In this document: positions 44,782-54,463 of the stretch, piece after piece
Position numbering within the stretch: position 1 is the first letter of the stretch
How the letters are laid out: each line of letters starts with the position of its first letter
NCBI RefSeq assembly: GCF_016919445.1
Contig: NZ_CP070356.1
Coordinates: 5,831,502 to 5,895,501 of the forward strand
DNA length: 64,000 nucleotides
Direction: 5' to 3'
Source: Pseudomonas sp. PDNC002
Lineage (GTDB): Bacteria; Pseudomonadota; Gammaproteobacteria; Pseudomonadales; Pseudomonadaceae
Made by a program: the position numbers and the translations under genes
The notes under the pieces: generated by a model
Database searches by the model: none
Told to the model about the DNA's origin: nothing
What the model saw: only the letters and a program-made list of their open reading frames with translations

Positions 44782-45966
44782 GTGCCCATTGCCTTGTATG
44801 CCTTGACCGCCGGTGCCTTTGGCATCGGCGTTACCGAATTCGTGATCATGGGATTGCTGCTGGAGGTCGGCCAGGACTTCGGTGTGTCGATCTCCGCCGC
44901 CGGCCTGCTGATCTCCGGCTACGCGCTGGGCGTGGTGCTCGGCGCGCCGCTGCTCACTGCCCTCACCGCGCGCTGGCCGCAACGCAACACTCTGCTCGGG
45001 CTGATGGTGATCTTCACCCTCGGCAACCTGGCCTGTGCCCTGGCGCCGGACTATGCCACGCTGATGGCGGCGCGGGTGCTGACCTCCTTCGCCCACGGCA
45101 CCTTCTTCGGCGTCGGCTCGGTGGTCGCCACCAGCCTGGTGCCGGCCGAACGCCGCGCCTCCGCCATCGCCCTGATGTTCACCGGCCTCACCGTCGCCAC
45201 CATCCTCGGCGTACCCCTGGGCACCTGGCTCGGCCAACTCTATGGCTGGCGCGCGGCCTTCTGGGTGGTCACCGGCATCGGCGTACTGGCCCTGGCGATC
45301 CTGGCGATCTACCTGCCGCGTGACAGCGCCCCGCCCGCCGCCGGCAACCTGCGCGACGACTTCCGCGTGCTGAAGCGCCCGGCCGTGCTGCTCGGCCTGT
45401 TGACCACGGTGCTCGGCTTCGGCGGCGTGTTTACCGTGTTCAGCTACGTGTCGCCGCTGCTCACTCGCCTGGCCGGGTTCTCCGAGAGCGCCGTGTCGCC
45501 GGTGCTGCTGGTGTTCGGCGGTGGCCTGGTGCTGGGCAACCTGCTCGGCGGCAAGCTGGCCGATCGCAAGCTGGTGCCCACCCTGCTCGGCAGCATGCTG
45601 GCGCTGGCGGTGGTGCTGGGCCTGATGAGCTTCGCCCTGGACAACAAGATCGCGGTGATCGTGTTCATCGCCCTGCTCGGCGCCGCCGGTTTCGCCACTG
45701 TGCCGCCGCTGCAGATGTGGGTGCTGGAGAAGGCCCACGGGGCCGGGCAGAGCGTGGCGGCCAGTTTCAACATCGCCGCGTTCAACCTGGGCAACGCCCT
45801 GGGCGCCTGGCTCGGCGGCATGACCATCGACCATGGCCCCGGCCTCGCCGCGCTGCCCTGGGTCGGCGCGCTGCTGCCGGTCGCGGCTATCGCCACGGCG
45901 CTGCTGTGCCTGCGCCTGGAGCGCGGACCGGCGATGTCGGCGGCGACCGTCCAGCAGGCTCGGTGA
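44782..45966 (+). CDS. MFS transporter (DHA1/AraJ-like efflux pump)
   Basis: 394 residues with about 12 transmembrane segments. GFGIGV-type start (AFGIGVTEFVIMGLLLEVGQDFG), motif GAPLLTALTARWPQRNTLLG, and the mid-protein repeat. Related to AraJ/YdhP efflux proteins. GTG start; divergent LysR gene is the likely regulator. Substrate not predictable. Confidence 0.9.
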   Translation: MPIALYALTAGAFGIGVTEFVIMGLLLEVGQDFGVSISAAGLLISGYALGVVLGAPLLTALTARWPQRNTLLGLMVIFTLGNLACALAPDYATLMAARVLTSFAHGTFFGVGSVVATSLVPAERRASAIALMFTGLTVATILGVPLGTWLGQLYGWRAAFWVVTGIGVLALAILAIYLPRDSAPPAAGNLRDDFRVLKRPAVLLGLLTTVLGFGGVFTVFSYVSPLLTRLAGFSESAVSPVLLVFGGGLVLGNLLGGKLADRKLVPTLLGSMLALAVVLGLMSFALDNKIAVIVFIALLGAAGFATVPPLQMWVLEKAHGAGQSVAASFNIAAFNLGNALGAWLGGMTIDHGPGLAALPWVGALLPVAAIATALLCLRLERGPAMSAATVQQAR

Positions 45967-45992
45967 ACGATCGGCGAAGCCGTACTGTCGAG

Positions 45993-46027
45993 GAAAGGGG
46001 CGCGCAGAGTCGCGCCCTTTTCTTTTA
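45993..46027 (+). terminator. Intrinsic terminator after the MFS gene
   Basis: Near-perfect stem GAAAGGGGCGCG / CGCGCCCTTTTC with loop CAGAGT and one bulge, followed by TTTTAT. Confidence 0.75.
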
Positions 46028-46053
46028 TCCACAGACGGAGGGCTCGCCCACCC

Positions 46054-47097
46054 ATGCTGGTTTCGCTTCAGGCACTGCGGGCACTGGCCGCCTGGCTGGT
46101 GGTGTTCCATCACTTCATGCAGGTGTTCTTCGATTTCCACGCCGACAGCCTCGGCGGCAGATTGCTCTCCACGCGCGGCCAGGTCGGCGTCGACATCTTC
46201 TTCGTCCTGAGTGGCTTCGTGATCCATCTCTCCAGCGCCGGGCGACCGATGTCGCCGCTGACCTTCCTGGTCCAGCGCCTGGCCCGTGTCGCCCCGGCCT
46301 ATTGGCTGTACACGGCGATCACCGCACTGATCATCCACGCCTTCGCCGATGTGATGCCGGTGTATGGCGTCGGCGGCAAATCGCTGCTGCTGTCGATGCT
46401 CTTCATTCCCAGCCAGAACCCCGGCGGCTTCGGCCTCTACCCGGTGCTACCGGTGGGCTGGACGTTGAATTTCGAGATGCTCTTCTACGCCTTGTTCGCC
46501 CTCTCCTTTCTGGTCGCCGAGCGCTGGCGAGCGTGGCTGGTGACCGCGCTGGTACTGCTGGTGGCACAGGTGCTGGCGCGCGAACCCTGGATCAGCAACT
46601 TCTACCGCAATCCGATCATCTTCGAGTTCCTGCTCGGCCTGGGCCTCGCGGCGCTGTACCGGCGCGGCTGGTTGAACCTGCCCAGACCGCTGGCCCTGAC
46701 GATGGTGGCCGGGGCGGTGGCGACCATCGCGCTGTTCCCCGCCGACCATCCGTGGCGCCTGCTCACCTGGGGCCTGCCCGCCGCCGCGCTGCTCGCCGCC
46801 TGCGTGGCCCTGGAGCCGTTGTTCGAGCGCAACAAGGTGCTGCACGCGCTGGGCGACTGGTCCTACTCGGTGTACCTGCTGCATGTGATCGTGCTGTGGC
46901 TGGCGGCCTATTGGCTGCACGAGCGGCTGGGCCTGACGCCGTACCAGACACTGGGCCTCAGCGTACCGGCGATACTGCTGCTGTCCTGGCTGAGCTATGA
47001 GTGGGTGGAACGGCGCATGGCACGACGGGTGCGTGCTGCCTATGCGCGGGTGGCGGAACCCATCGCGGCGCGACGTGCTCAGGCCGGATCGGTGTAG
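46054..47097 (+). CDS. Acyltransferase 3 family membrane protein (OafA-like)
   Basis: 347 residues, about ten transmembrane helices. N-terminal LRALAAWLVVFHHFMQVFF contains the family's conserved His (FHHF) and FFVLSGFVIHL. Acyltransferase 3 enzymes move acyl groups onto sugars, lipids or peptidoglycan from the cytosolic acyl donor. Preceded by GGAGGG. It overlaps the GGDEF gene end by 19 bases (convergent). Confidence 0.9.
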   Translation: MLVSLQALRALAAWLVVFHHFMQVFFDFHADSLGGRLLSTRGQVGVDIFFVLSGFVIHLSSAGRPMSPLTFLVQRLARVAPAYWLYTAITALIIHAFADVMPVYGVGGKSLLLSMLFIPSQNPGGFGLYPVLPVGWTLNFEMLFYALFALSFLVAERWRAWLVTALVLLVAQVLAREPWISNFYRNPIIFEFLLGLGLAALYRRGWLNLPRPLALTMVAGAVATIALFPADHPWRLLTWGLPAAALLAACVALEPLFERNKVLHALGDWSYSVYLLHVIVLWLAAYWLHERLGLTPYQTLGLSVPAILLLSWLSYEWVERRMARRVRAAYARVAEPIAARRAQAGSV

Positions 47098-48146
47098 ACC
47101 AGGCGGTTGCGCCCTTCGGCCTTGCCGCGATACAGGCGGCGGTCGGTGCAGCGGTAGAGCTCGTCCGCATCCAGCCCGTCGCACGGCCACTCGGCGAGGC
47201 CGAAGGTGGCGGAAATCGGGATGCGCTGCCCCTGGTACTGTAACGGCGCCTCGGCGATTTCACGGCGTAGGGATTCCACCAGCGGCTGCGCATCGAAACG
47301 ATCGGTGAAGGGCAACAGCAGGCCGAATTCCTCACCGCCGAGCCGGCCGATCAGGTCGGTGGCGCGCAGGCGATGGCGCAGGCGATTGCACAGGTGCTGC
47401 AGCGCCTTGTCGCCGGCGTCGTGGCCCCACTGGTCGTTGATGTTCTTGAAGTGATCGACATCCAGCACCACCAGCACCAGGCGGGTGTCGTAGCGTGCCG
47501 CTTCCTGGATGCAGCGCTGCAGGGCGCGCTGGAAACTCTCGCGACTGGCTACACCGGTCAGCGCGTCGGTCAGGGCCAACTGGCGCAACTGTTTGTAGGC
47601 CTCCGCGCGGCGCCCTTCGTAGACGTGCATGAAGGCGATCACCAGCACGCCGCAGAAGATGCCATTGCCGATATCGATCAGCCCCGGCGCATCGAGGTGC
47701 ACCTGGTTGGCGCGCAGGTACATCACCGTGGCGATCAGCATGAACGGGACGGCGAGCAGGAAGCCGCGCAGTTTCCCCAGCAGCAGGTAGGCCATCACCG
47801 GCATCAGGTAGACCCAGACGAAGGCCGTGGCCGAGGCGTTGGGCATGACGATGATGTAGAGGATGAAACAGAAGGTGGGCAGCAGGTAGGCGATGATCCA
47901 CGGCACCAGGCGCGTCACCCGCTTGAGCCGCTGTGTCGCCCACAACAGCAGGCCACACGTGGTCAGTTCGGCGCCGGCCAGCCAGTAATTGCCGGCGAAG
48001 AACTGGAGGATCGAGAACAGCCCCAGGGTCGCCCCGGTGCAGGTGAAGATAAGGCGCATCAGCAGTCGATGATCGGCTTCCTCCAGGCCGGTCGGGCCGG
48101 CGGTGGATTCGAACATCTGCTCGGGGTCGCTGTTGCGGTGCATCAC
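47079..48146 (-). CDS. Membrane-bound diguanylate cyclase (GGDEF)
   Basis: 355 residues. N-terminal 160 residues hold about five or six hydrophobic segments; a linker then leads to the GGDEF domain with LDVDHFKNINDQWGHDAGD and LGGEEFGLLLPF, an active GGEEF site. RxxD inhibition site not clear. GTG start 48146 fits AAGGAG; ATG 48143 is the alternative. Makes c-di-GMP, favouring attachment; a possible link to the fimbrial operon is only a guess. Confidence 0.92.
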   Translation of the reverse strand: MMHRNSDPEQMFESTAGPTGLEEADHRLLMRLIFTCTGATLGLFSILQFFAGNYWLAGAELTTCGLLLWATQRLKRVTRLVPWIIAYLLPTFCFILYIIVMPNASATAFVWVYLMPVMAYLLLGKLRGFLLAVPFMLIATVMYLRANQVHLDAPGLIDIGNGIFCGVLVIAFMHVYEGRRAEAYKQLRQLALTDALTGVASRESFQRALQRCIQEAARYDTRLVLVVLDVDHFKNINDQWGHDAGDKALQHLCNRLRHRLRATDLIGRLGGEEFGLLLPFTDRFDAQPLVESLRREIAEAPLQYQGQRIPISATFGLAEWPCDGLDADELYRCTDRRLYRGKAEGRNRLVYTDPA

Positions 48147-48318
48147 GCCCTGCTCCTTGGCTCGACCGTCCGCGGGGTCGTCCTGAATGGCGATCTCCGG
48201 GCTATCCTGCCCGCTCCACGTCCCTGAAGACTACTCCAAATTCCTACAATGCGTTGCCAAACCGACAGAAGCCCGCCGGATGGACTAGCCTTCGCTGCAT
48301 CATCTGTGGAGGAAGTCC

Positions 48319-48738
48319 ATGCGTTCGATTCTTGCCGCTCTGTCCGTGCTCGCGATCTCCGGTTGTGCCTCTTACCAGGCCGATGAAGTCCACCCCGTAC
48401 CCGCGGACCGTTTGCTGGCCTACCAGCAACCGGGCAAGGACAGCGTCAAGGTCGACGTCACCCGCGACGTGGGCTATATCGGCGGCGGCTGCTACGTCGC
48501 CGTCACCATCGACCATGAAATCGCGGCGCGGATCGGCAAGGGCGAGTCGGCCAGCTTCCACGTACCGGCGGGCAAGCATGTGGTGGGCATCATCGGCGAC
48601 AAGGACGGCGACGGCCTGTGCAGCAAGGCCATGCTGCGCCGCGAATTGCTGGTACCGCTCGAACCGGACGGCAACAACGCCTTCCGCATCGTCAGCGACA
48701 ACCGCACCGGCTTCGATATCAAGCCGGCGGTCGAGTAA
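48319..48738 (+). CDS. Predicted lipoprotein of unknown function
   Basis: 139 residues. Lipobox LAISGC with Cys16 (LSVLAISGCASYQADEV). The mature domain has VDVTRDVGYIGGGCYVAVTIDHEIAAR and KHVVGIIGDKDGDGLCSKAM, with a short Asp-rich region. Possibly related to small Pseudomonas lipoproteins; I do not recognise a characterised family. Good ribosome site GGAGGA. Confidence 0.82.
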   Translation: MRSILAALSVLAISGCASYQADEVHPVPADRLLAYQQPGKDSVKVDVTRDVGYIGGGCYVAVTIDHEIAARIGKGESASFHVPAGKHVVGIIGDKDGDGLCSKAMLRRELLVPLEPDGNNAFRIVSDNRTGFDIKPAVE

Positions 48739-48761
48739 GTCCTCGACCGCACGGGCGCGCC

Positions 48762-49199
48762 TCAGCCGTTCAGACGGGCAACGAGGCGCGCTTGCAGCTT
48801 CTCCAACTCCCCCGCATCGGCCTTGTTCGCCGCGTGGATACCCAGGCCCTCGCCGGCGTAGCGCGGAACGATGTGCACGTGGATGTGGAACACCGTCTGC
48901 CCGGCCGGCGCGCCGTTGAACTGGGCGACCTGCACGCCATCGGGATTCAGCTCTTCGACGATCACGCCGGTCAGGCGCTGCACCACGCGCATCACCTTGG
49001 CCAGCGCATCGGCGTCGACTTCGAGGATGTTGCGCGCCGGCGAATTCTTCGGAATCACCAGGGCATGGCCGTAGGACTGCGGGAACAGATCGAGGAAGGC
49101 GAGCACGTCGTCGTCCTCGTACAGCTTGAAGCAGGGGGCCTCGCCGCGAATGATCTGGGCGAAGATGTTCTGCGGATCGTAGGTGCCTTGCAGACTCAT
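48762..49199 (-). CDS. HIT family nucleotide-binding protein
   Basis: 145 residues. Histidine triad HIHVHIVPR (His105, His107, His109), with FKLYEDDDVLAFLDLFPQS and QSYGHALVIPKN upstream. HIT proteins hydrolyse nucleoside phosphoramidates or dinucleoside polyphosphates. Length and motifs are typical of bacterial HIT. Confidence 0.93.
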   Translation of the reverse strand: MSLQGTYDPQNIFAQIIRGEAPCFKLYEDDDVLAFLDLFPQSYGHALVIPKNSPARNILEVDADALAKVMRVVQRLTGVIVEELNPDGVQVAQFNGAPAGQTVFHIHVHIVPRYAGEGLGIHAANKADAGELEKLQARLVARLNG

Positions 49200-49320
49200 G
49201 GTGGGTTCCTTCTCCGGTGACTATGGGGCCGCACCATACCTTTTTGTCGCGCGCGGGTCATGACCGGTGGCGTGGGGAGGGCTATCCTGAGGCCTTTCTC
49301 GCACCCTGACCGGAGCATGC

Positions 49321-50025
49321 ATGTCAGACCTTTCCGCGTTCCCTATCACTCAGAAATGGCCCGCCGAGCACCCTGACCGCCTGCAGCTGTATTCGCTGCC
49401 CACGCCCAACGGCGTGAAGGTGTCGATCATGCTGGAAGAGCTGGGTTTGCCCTACGAGCCGCACCTGGTCAGCTTCGAACGCAATGACCAGATGTCCCCC
49501 GAATTCCTCTCGCTGAACCCGAACAACAAGATCCCCGCAATCCTCGATCCCAACGGCCCGGACGGCAAACCGCTGGCGCTGTTCGAGTCCGGCGCGATCC
49601 TGGTCTACCTGGCCGACAAGACCGACTCGCTGATCGCCCCCGGCGCCAGCGGTCGCTACGAGACGCTGCAGTGGCTGATGTTCCAGATGGGTGGGATCGG
49701 CCCGATGTTCGGCCAGATCGGATTCTTCAACAAATTCGCCGGCAAGGACTACGAGGACAAGCGCCCGCTGCAGCGCTATGTGGACGAAGCCAAGCGCCTG
49801 CTGGGCGTGCTCGACCAGCGCCTGGAAGGCCGCGACTGGATCATGGGCGAGCGCTACACCATCGCCGACATCGCCACCTTCCCGTGGATTCGTAACCTGA
49901 TTGGTTTCTATGAGGCGGGCGAGCTGGTGGAGTTCGACAAATTTGCCAATGTGAAGCGCGTGCTGGAGCGTTTCCTGGCGCGGCCGGCGGTGCAGCGGGG
50001 GCTGTCGATTCCGAAGCGGGATTGA
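49321..50025 (+). CDS. Glutathione S-transferase (Nu class, YfcG/YghU-like)
   Basis: 234 residues. N-terminal thioredoxin-like domain has LYSLPTPNGVKVSIMLEELG, with the Thr/Asn of TPNG that these enzymes use for glutathione, and LFESGAILVYLA; the C-terminal helical domain ends with PWIRNLIGF. E. coli YfcG acts as a glutathione disulfide-bond reductase. Start is an ATG at MSDLSAFPITQ. Confidence 0.9.
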   Translation: MSDLSAFPITQKWPAEHPDRLQLYSLPTPNGVKVSIMLEELGLPYEPHLVSFERNDQMSPEFLSLNPNNKIPAILDPNGPDGKPLALFESGAILVYLADKTDSLIAPGASGRYETLQWLMFQMGGIGPMFGQIGFFNKFAGKDYEDKRPLQRYVDEAKRLLGVLDQRLEGRDWIMGERYTIADIATFPWIRNLIGFYEAGELVEFDKFANVKRVLERFLARPAVQRGLSIPKRD

Positions 50026-50053
50026 GGTTCGGGGCAGAGCCGCCTTGCGGCGC

Positions 50054-50207
50054 CCCTCACCCCAGCCCTCTCCCAGGGGGAGAGGGGGTTGTCCGTGCAA
50101 ACTGAACGTTCAGGTTTCAGCCGGCAACTCAGGTTCCGGCTAACGCTGCCATTTCCCGTCCACACCGATCAGTCCCCTCTCCCTCTGGGAGAGGGTTAGG
50201 GTGAGGG
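50054..50207. repeat. Palindromic MITE/REP-like element, copy 4
   Basis: 154 bp with inverted ends CCCTCACCCCAGCCCTCTCCC and GGGAGAGGGTTAGGGTGAGGG. Placed between the convergent ends of the GST and hrpA genes, the usual intergenic location. Confidence 0.87.
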
Positions 50208-50248
50208 AAGGGACCCCAGCCGACTACCAGAGTCATCGGCGAGCCGGT

Positions 50249-50271
50249 CGCGAGCAAGCTCGCTCCCACAG
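50249..50271. repeat. REP-like palindrome
   Basis: CGCGAGCAAGCTCGCTCCCACAG, a common Pseudomonas REP motif, directly after hrpA. Confidence 0.75.
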
Positions 50272-50273
50272 AA

Positions 50274-53200
50274 TCAGGCCTCGACCTGGCTCCACTGCTT
50301 CGACAGGCGCTTGTCCGACACCGGTAGCTTCGTCCCCAACTGCTGGGCGAACAGCGAAACGCGGTACTCCTCCAGCATCCAGCGATAGAGCACCAGCTCG
50401 GGGTCGCGCTTGCCTTCCTGGGCGTGCTTGGCCAGGCGCGCCGAATACTGTTCCCAGTAGCCGGCCATCTCGCCGCTCCACACGCGGTCGCGCTGGACTT
50501 GGCCTGCGACCTTGTCCAGACGCTGCTCGACAGCCTTCAGGTAACGCGGGATTTCCTTCAGCCACTCCAGCGGCGTGTCGCGCACGAAGCCGGGGTAGAC
50601 CAGCTTGGCCAACTGCCCCTTCACGTCGTTGAGCGGCACCGTCATGGCGAGGTCGACCTTGCCCTTGAAGCGCTTCTGCAGGCCGTGCCAAAGCTTGAGG
50701 ATTTCCAGGGTCAGGCGGGCGATGCGTTCGGCGTGCTCGGTCCAGGCGCCGCGCTTCTTCTCGGCCAGCGACGCGAGTCCGGCGCCATCGCGCGGCAGGT
50801 TGGCTTCCCCCTCGAGAATGGCGCTGTCCAGGCTGGCCAGCAGGATGTCTTCGACCAACGACTCGACGCGGCCCAGCTCACGGTAGAGCAGGCCCATGTC
50901 GGTCTGCCCCGGCAGCTTGCTGCGCAGGAACTTCGCCGGCTCGGCGAGCTGTTGCAATAGCAGTCGCTGCAGGGCGCGACGGTGCTGGTAGTCGGCCTCG
51001 GCCTGGGTCGGGAAGCGGTTTTCCTTCACCACGCCGGCCTCTTCCACCAACGCCGGATAGACCGTCATCGACAGCCCGGCAACCTTCTGCTGGACCTTTT
51101 CCGCCACCCCGGCGAAGCCCTTGGCTTCCACCGGTTTCTGCGGCTTGTCCGCCTGCGGGATCGCCAGCGCAGCCTGGCTGGCCTCGGCGAAGCGCGCGGT
51201 GAGTTCCGCCAGATCGCGGCCCTCGCCAAGGAACTTGCCACGGGCGTCGACCACTTCGATGTTCATGCGCAGGTGGCTTTCCACCTGGGTCTCGGCCTCC
51301 GCCCAGGCCTCTTCCGGCACGCGGCTGCCGGTCATGCGCTGCAGCTCGCGGCCGAGGGATTCGGACAACGCGCCCTCGGCAAAGACCATCTTGCCCTGCG
51401 CGGCGCGGACGAAGTCCGGCACCGGCACGAAGTTCTTGCGGATCGCCTTGGGCAGGCTGCGCACCAGCTCGATGCACTTGGCCTCCAGCAGGCCCGGCAC
51501 CAGCCATTCCAGGCGTTCGGCGGGCAGTTGCGGCAACAGTGGCGCCGGCACGCGCAGGGTCACGCCGTCACGCACGTGGCCCGGTTCGAAATGGTAGGTC
51601 AGCGGCAACTGCAGCTCACCCAGTTGCAGGCGATCCGGGTAAAGACCGGCAGTGACTTCACTGGCATCGCGCGCGAGGACATCTTCCTCGCGCATGATCA
51701 GCAGGTCCGGTTTTGCCTTGTGCTCGCGCTCGTACCATTTCTCGAAGCTGGCGGACTGGTAGATGTCCGCCGGCAGGCGTTCGTCGTAGTAGGCGAACAG
51801 GGTTTCCTCATCGGCGAGGATGTCACGCCGGCGCGCCTTGGCTTCCAGCTCGTCGAGCTTCTCCAGCAACTGGCGGTTGGCCGACAGGCACTTGGCACGG
51901 CTGTTGATCTCGCCGCGCACCAGCGCCTCGCGGATGAACATCTCGCGGGACACCGGCGCATCGATCGGGCCGTAATGCACGGCGCGGCGGCCGATGATGA
52001 TCAGGCCGTACAGGGTGACCTGCTCGTAGGCCACCACCTGGCCGCGGCGTTTCTCCCAATGCGGTTCCAGGTAGTTCTTCTTCACCAGATGCCCAGCCAG
52101 CGGTTCCAGCCAGTCCGGCTCGATCTTGGCGACCATGCGGGCGAACAGCTTGGTGGTCTCCACCAGCTCGGCGGCCATGATCCACTGCGGCTTCTTGCGG
52201 CCGATCACGCTGGAGGGATGAATCCAGAAGCGCCGCTGGCGCGCGCCGAGGTAGTCGCCCTCCTCCGCCTTCTGGCCGATCTGGCTGAGCAGGCCGGAGA
52301 GGATCGCCTTGTGCACGGCGGCGTAGTCGATGTCGCGGGCCTTCGGCTCATCCGCCTTGGCGACCGGCTGGCGGCCACGGTTGTCGTGCGGCTTGGCCTG
52401 CTCGCGGACGGGTTCGTTCTTGCGCTGGGCACCGTCCGACTTCGAGCCGAAAGGCAGCTGCAATTCGCGGCAGATCAGCGTCAACTGGCGGTGTGCATCG
52501 CGCCACTCGCGCAGGCGCAGGTAATTCAGGAAGTTCTTCCGGCACCAATTGCGCAGCGGGTTGGAGCCCAGCGCCTGGCGCTGCTCCTCGAAGCCGCGCC
52601 AGAGGTTGATCAGCGCGGCGAAGTCCGAGTCCGGGTCTTTCCACTGGGCGTGGGCCTGGTCGGCGGCCTGCTGGCGATCCATCGGCCGCTCGCGCGGGTC
52701 CTGCACGGATAGCGCGCTGGCCACGGTGAGGACTTCCGGCAGGCTGCCCAGTTGCGCCGCTTCCAGCAGCATGCGGCCCAGGCGCGGGTCGATGGGCAGG
52801 CGCGCGAGCTGGCGGCCCAGCGGCGTGAGCTGGCCCTCGCGGTTCACTGCCGAGAGTTCCTGCAGCAGGGTGAAGCCGTCGTTGATCGCCTTGCCATCCG
52901 GCGGCTCGATGAAGGGGAAGGCCTCGATGTCGCCCAGGCGCAGGTGGAGCATCTGCAGGATCACCGCCGCGAGGTTGGTGCGCAGAATCTCCGGATCGGT
53001 AAAGGCCGGGCGGCCGTTGAAGTCTTCCTCGCTGTACAGGCGCACGCAGATGCCCGGCTCGACCCGGCCGCAACGGCCCTTGCGCTGGTTGGCGCTGGCC
53101 TGCGAAACGGCTTCGATGGGCAGACGCTGGACCTTGGCGCGGTAGCTGTAGCGGCTGATGCGCGCGGTGCCACTGTCGATCACGTAGCGGATGCCCGGCA

Positions 53201-54293
53201 CGGTCAGCGAGGTCTCGGCGACGTTGGTGGCGAGCACGATCTTGCGCCCCGGCATGGGCGCGAAAATCTTCTGCTGCTCGGCCGGCGTCAGGCGCGCATA
53301 CAGCGGCAACACTTCGGTGTGGCGCAGGTTGGCCTTGCGCAGCATATCGGCGGCGTCGCGAATCTCGCGCTCGCCGGGGAGGAATACCAGCACGTCGCCG
53401 GGACGCTTGCCGATCTCACGTTCGTGGGCGGCGATCTCGTCCAGCGCACGGAGGATGCCCTGGTCCACGGACAGGTCGTCGAACAGGGCTTCGCCGTCCT
53501 CGTCCACTTCCGCGGCGAGCGGGCGGTACCAGGTGTCCACCGGGTAGGTACGGCCCGAGACCTCGACGATCGGTGCGTCGCCAAAGTGCTTGGAGAAACG
53601 CTCCAGATCGATGGTCGCCGAGGTGATGATCAGTTTGAGGTCGGGCCGACGCGGCAGCAGCGTCTTGAGGAAGCCGAGCAGGAAGTCGATGTTCAGGCTG
53701 CGTTCGTGGGCTTCGTCGACGATGATCGTGTCGTAGCGTTCCAGATAGCGGTCATGCTGGGTCTCGGCCAGCAGGATGCCGTCGGTCATCAGCTTGATCA
53801 GCGTGCTTTCGTCGCTCTGGTCCTCGAAGCGCACCTGGTAGCCGACCAGCGAGCCCAGCGGCGTGCCGATTTCCTCGGCAACGCGGGTCGCCACGCTACG
53901 CGCGGCGAGGCGGCGCGGCTGGGTGTGGCCGATCAGGCCGTGGGTGCCGCGGCCCAGCTCCAGGCAGATCTTCGGCAGCTGGGTGGTCTTGCCCGAACCG
54001 GTTTCGCCGGCAATCACCACCACCTGGCTCTTTTCCAGCGCGGCCTTGATCTCGTCGCGCTTGGCGGCAATCGGCAGGCTGTCGTCGTAGCGAATCTTCG
54101 GAATGCTCGCGCGGCGCGCCTCGACCTTGGCGCAGGAGGCCTGGAAGCGTTCGGCCCACTGCGCCAGCTTGGCGTCGTCCGGGTGCTTGCGCAGTTCGTG
54201 GAGCTGCCGGCGCAGGCGATGGCGGTCGCGGATCAGCGCATGATCCATGCGCTGCAGGAGTTGATCGGGAGTCGGCGTGGTTTCTGGGGTCAT
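50274..54293 (-). CDS. hrpA: ATP-dependent RNA helicase HrpA
   Basis: 1339 residues, full-length for HrpA. P-loop GETGSGKT at 96-103, DEAH at 193-196 (IIVDEAHERSLN), TSATID further on, and QRKGRCGRVEPGICVRLYS of motif VI. The C-terminal region carries the DUF3418 HrpA_C domain. Start ATG 54293 (MTPETTPTPDQLL) is chosen; the frame is open further upstream but lacks the family start. HrpA is a DEAH-box helicase that acts on stalled ribosomes and mRNA processing in enterobacteria. Confidence 0.94.
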   Translation of the reverse strand: MTPETTPTPDQLLQRMDHALIRDRHRLRRQLHELRKHPDDAKLAQWAERFQASCAKVEARRASIPKIRYDDSLPIAAKRDEIKAALEKSQVVVIAGETGSGKTTQLPKICLELGRGTHGLIGHTQPRRLAARSVATRVAEEIGTPLGSLVGYQVRFEDQSDESTLIKLMTDGILLAETQHDRYLERYDTIIVDEAHERSLNIDFLLGFLKTLLPRRPDLKLIITSATIDLERFSKHFGDAPIVEVSGRTYPVDTWYRPLAAEVDEDGEALFDDLSVDQGILRALDEIAAHEREIGKRPGDVLVFLPGEREIRDAADMLRKANLRHTEVLPLYARLTPAEQQKIFAPMPGRKIVLATNVAETSLTVPGIRYVIDSGTARISRYSYRAKVQRLPIEAVSQASANQRKGRCGRVEPGICVRLYSEEDFNGRPAFTDPEILRTNLAAVILQMLHLRLGDIEAFPFIEPPDGKAINDGFTLLQELSAVNREGQLTPLGRQLARLPIDPRLGRMLLEAAQLGSLPEVLTVASALSVQDPRERPMDRQQAADQAHAQWKDPDSDFAALINLWRGFEEQRQALGSNPLRNWCRKNFLNYLRLREWRDAHRQLTLICRELQLPFGSKSDGAQRKNEPVREQAKPHDNRGRQPVAKADEPKARDIDYAAVHKAILSGLLSQIGQKAEEGDYLGARQRRFWIHPSSVIGRKKPQWIMAAELVETTKLFARMVAKIEPDWLEPLAGHLVKKNYLEPHWEKRRGQVVAYEQVTLYGLIIIGRRAVHYGPIDAPVSREMFIREALVRGEINSRAKCLSANRQLLEKLDELEAKARRRDILADEETLFAYYDERLPADIYQSASFEKWYEREHKAKPDLLIMREEDVLARDASEVTAGLYPDRLQLGELQLPLTYHFEPGHVRDGVTLRVPAPLLPQLPAERLEWLVPGLLEAKCIELVRSLPKAIRKNFVPVPDFVRAAQGKMVFAEGALSESLGRELQRMTGSRVPEEAWAEAETQVESHLRMNIEVVDARGKFLGEGRDLAELTARFAEASQAALAIPQADKPQKPVEAKGFAGVAEKVQQKVAGLSMTVYPALVEEAGVVKENRFPTQAEADYQHRRALQRLLLQQLAEPAKFLRSKLPGQTDMGLLYRELGRVESLVEDILLASLDSAILEGEANLPRDGAGLASLAEKKRGAWTEHAERIARLTLEILKLWHGLQKRFKGKVDLAMTVPLNDVKGQLAKLVYPGFVRDTPLEWLKEIPRYLKAVEQRLDKVAGQVQRDRVWSGEMAGYWEQYSARLAKHAQEGKRDPELVLYRWMLEEYRVSLFAQQLGTKLPVSDKRLSKQWSQVEA

Positions 54294-54438
54294 CGGCTTC
54301 GCTGGCGTATGCGCGGGAAGCGGCGCAGCGCAAACGAGCGTGGCCGGTCCCGGAAAATGGGCTGTCATGGCGACAATCCGGGGATTGTCGCAGAGGACCG
54401 GCAAGGGCCGCCACGCCGATTGCGTCGCGGCCTGGATT

Positions 54439-54459
54439 GGCGGGGCGTTGCGCCCCGCC
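54439..54459 (-). terminator. GC-rich hairpin downstream of the MCP gene
   Basis: Perfect stem GGCGGGGCG / CGCCCCGCC with loop TTG just after the chemoreceptor stop in the minus direction. No T-run after it; weak terminator or bidirectional boundary before hrpA. Confidence 0.4.
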
Positions 54460-54463
54460 CGGA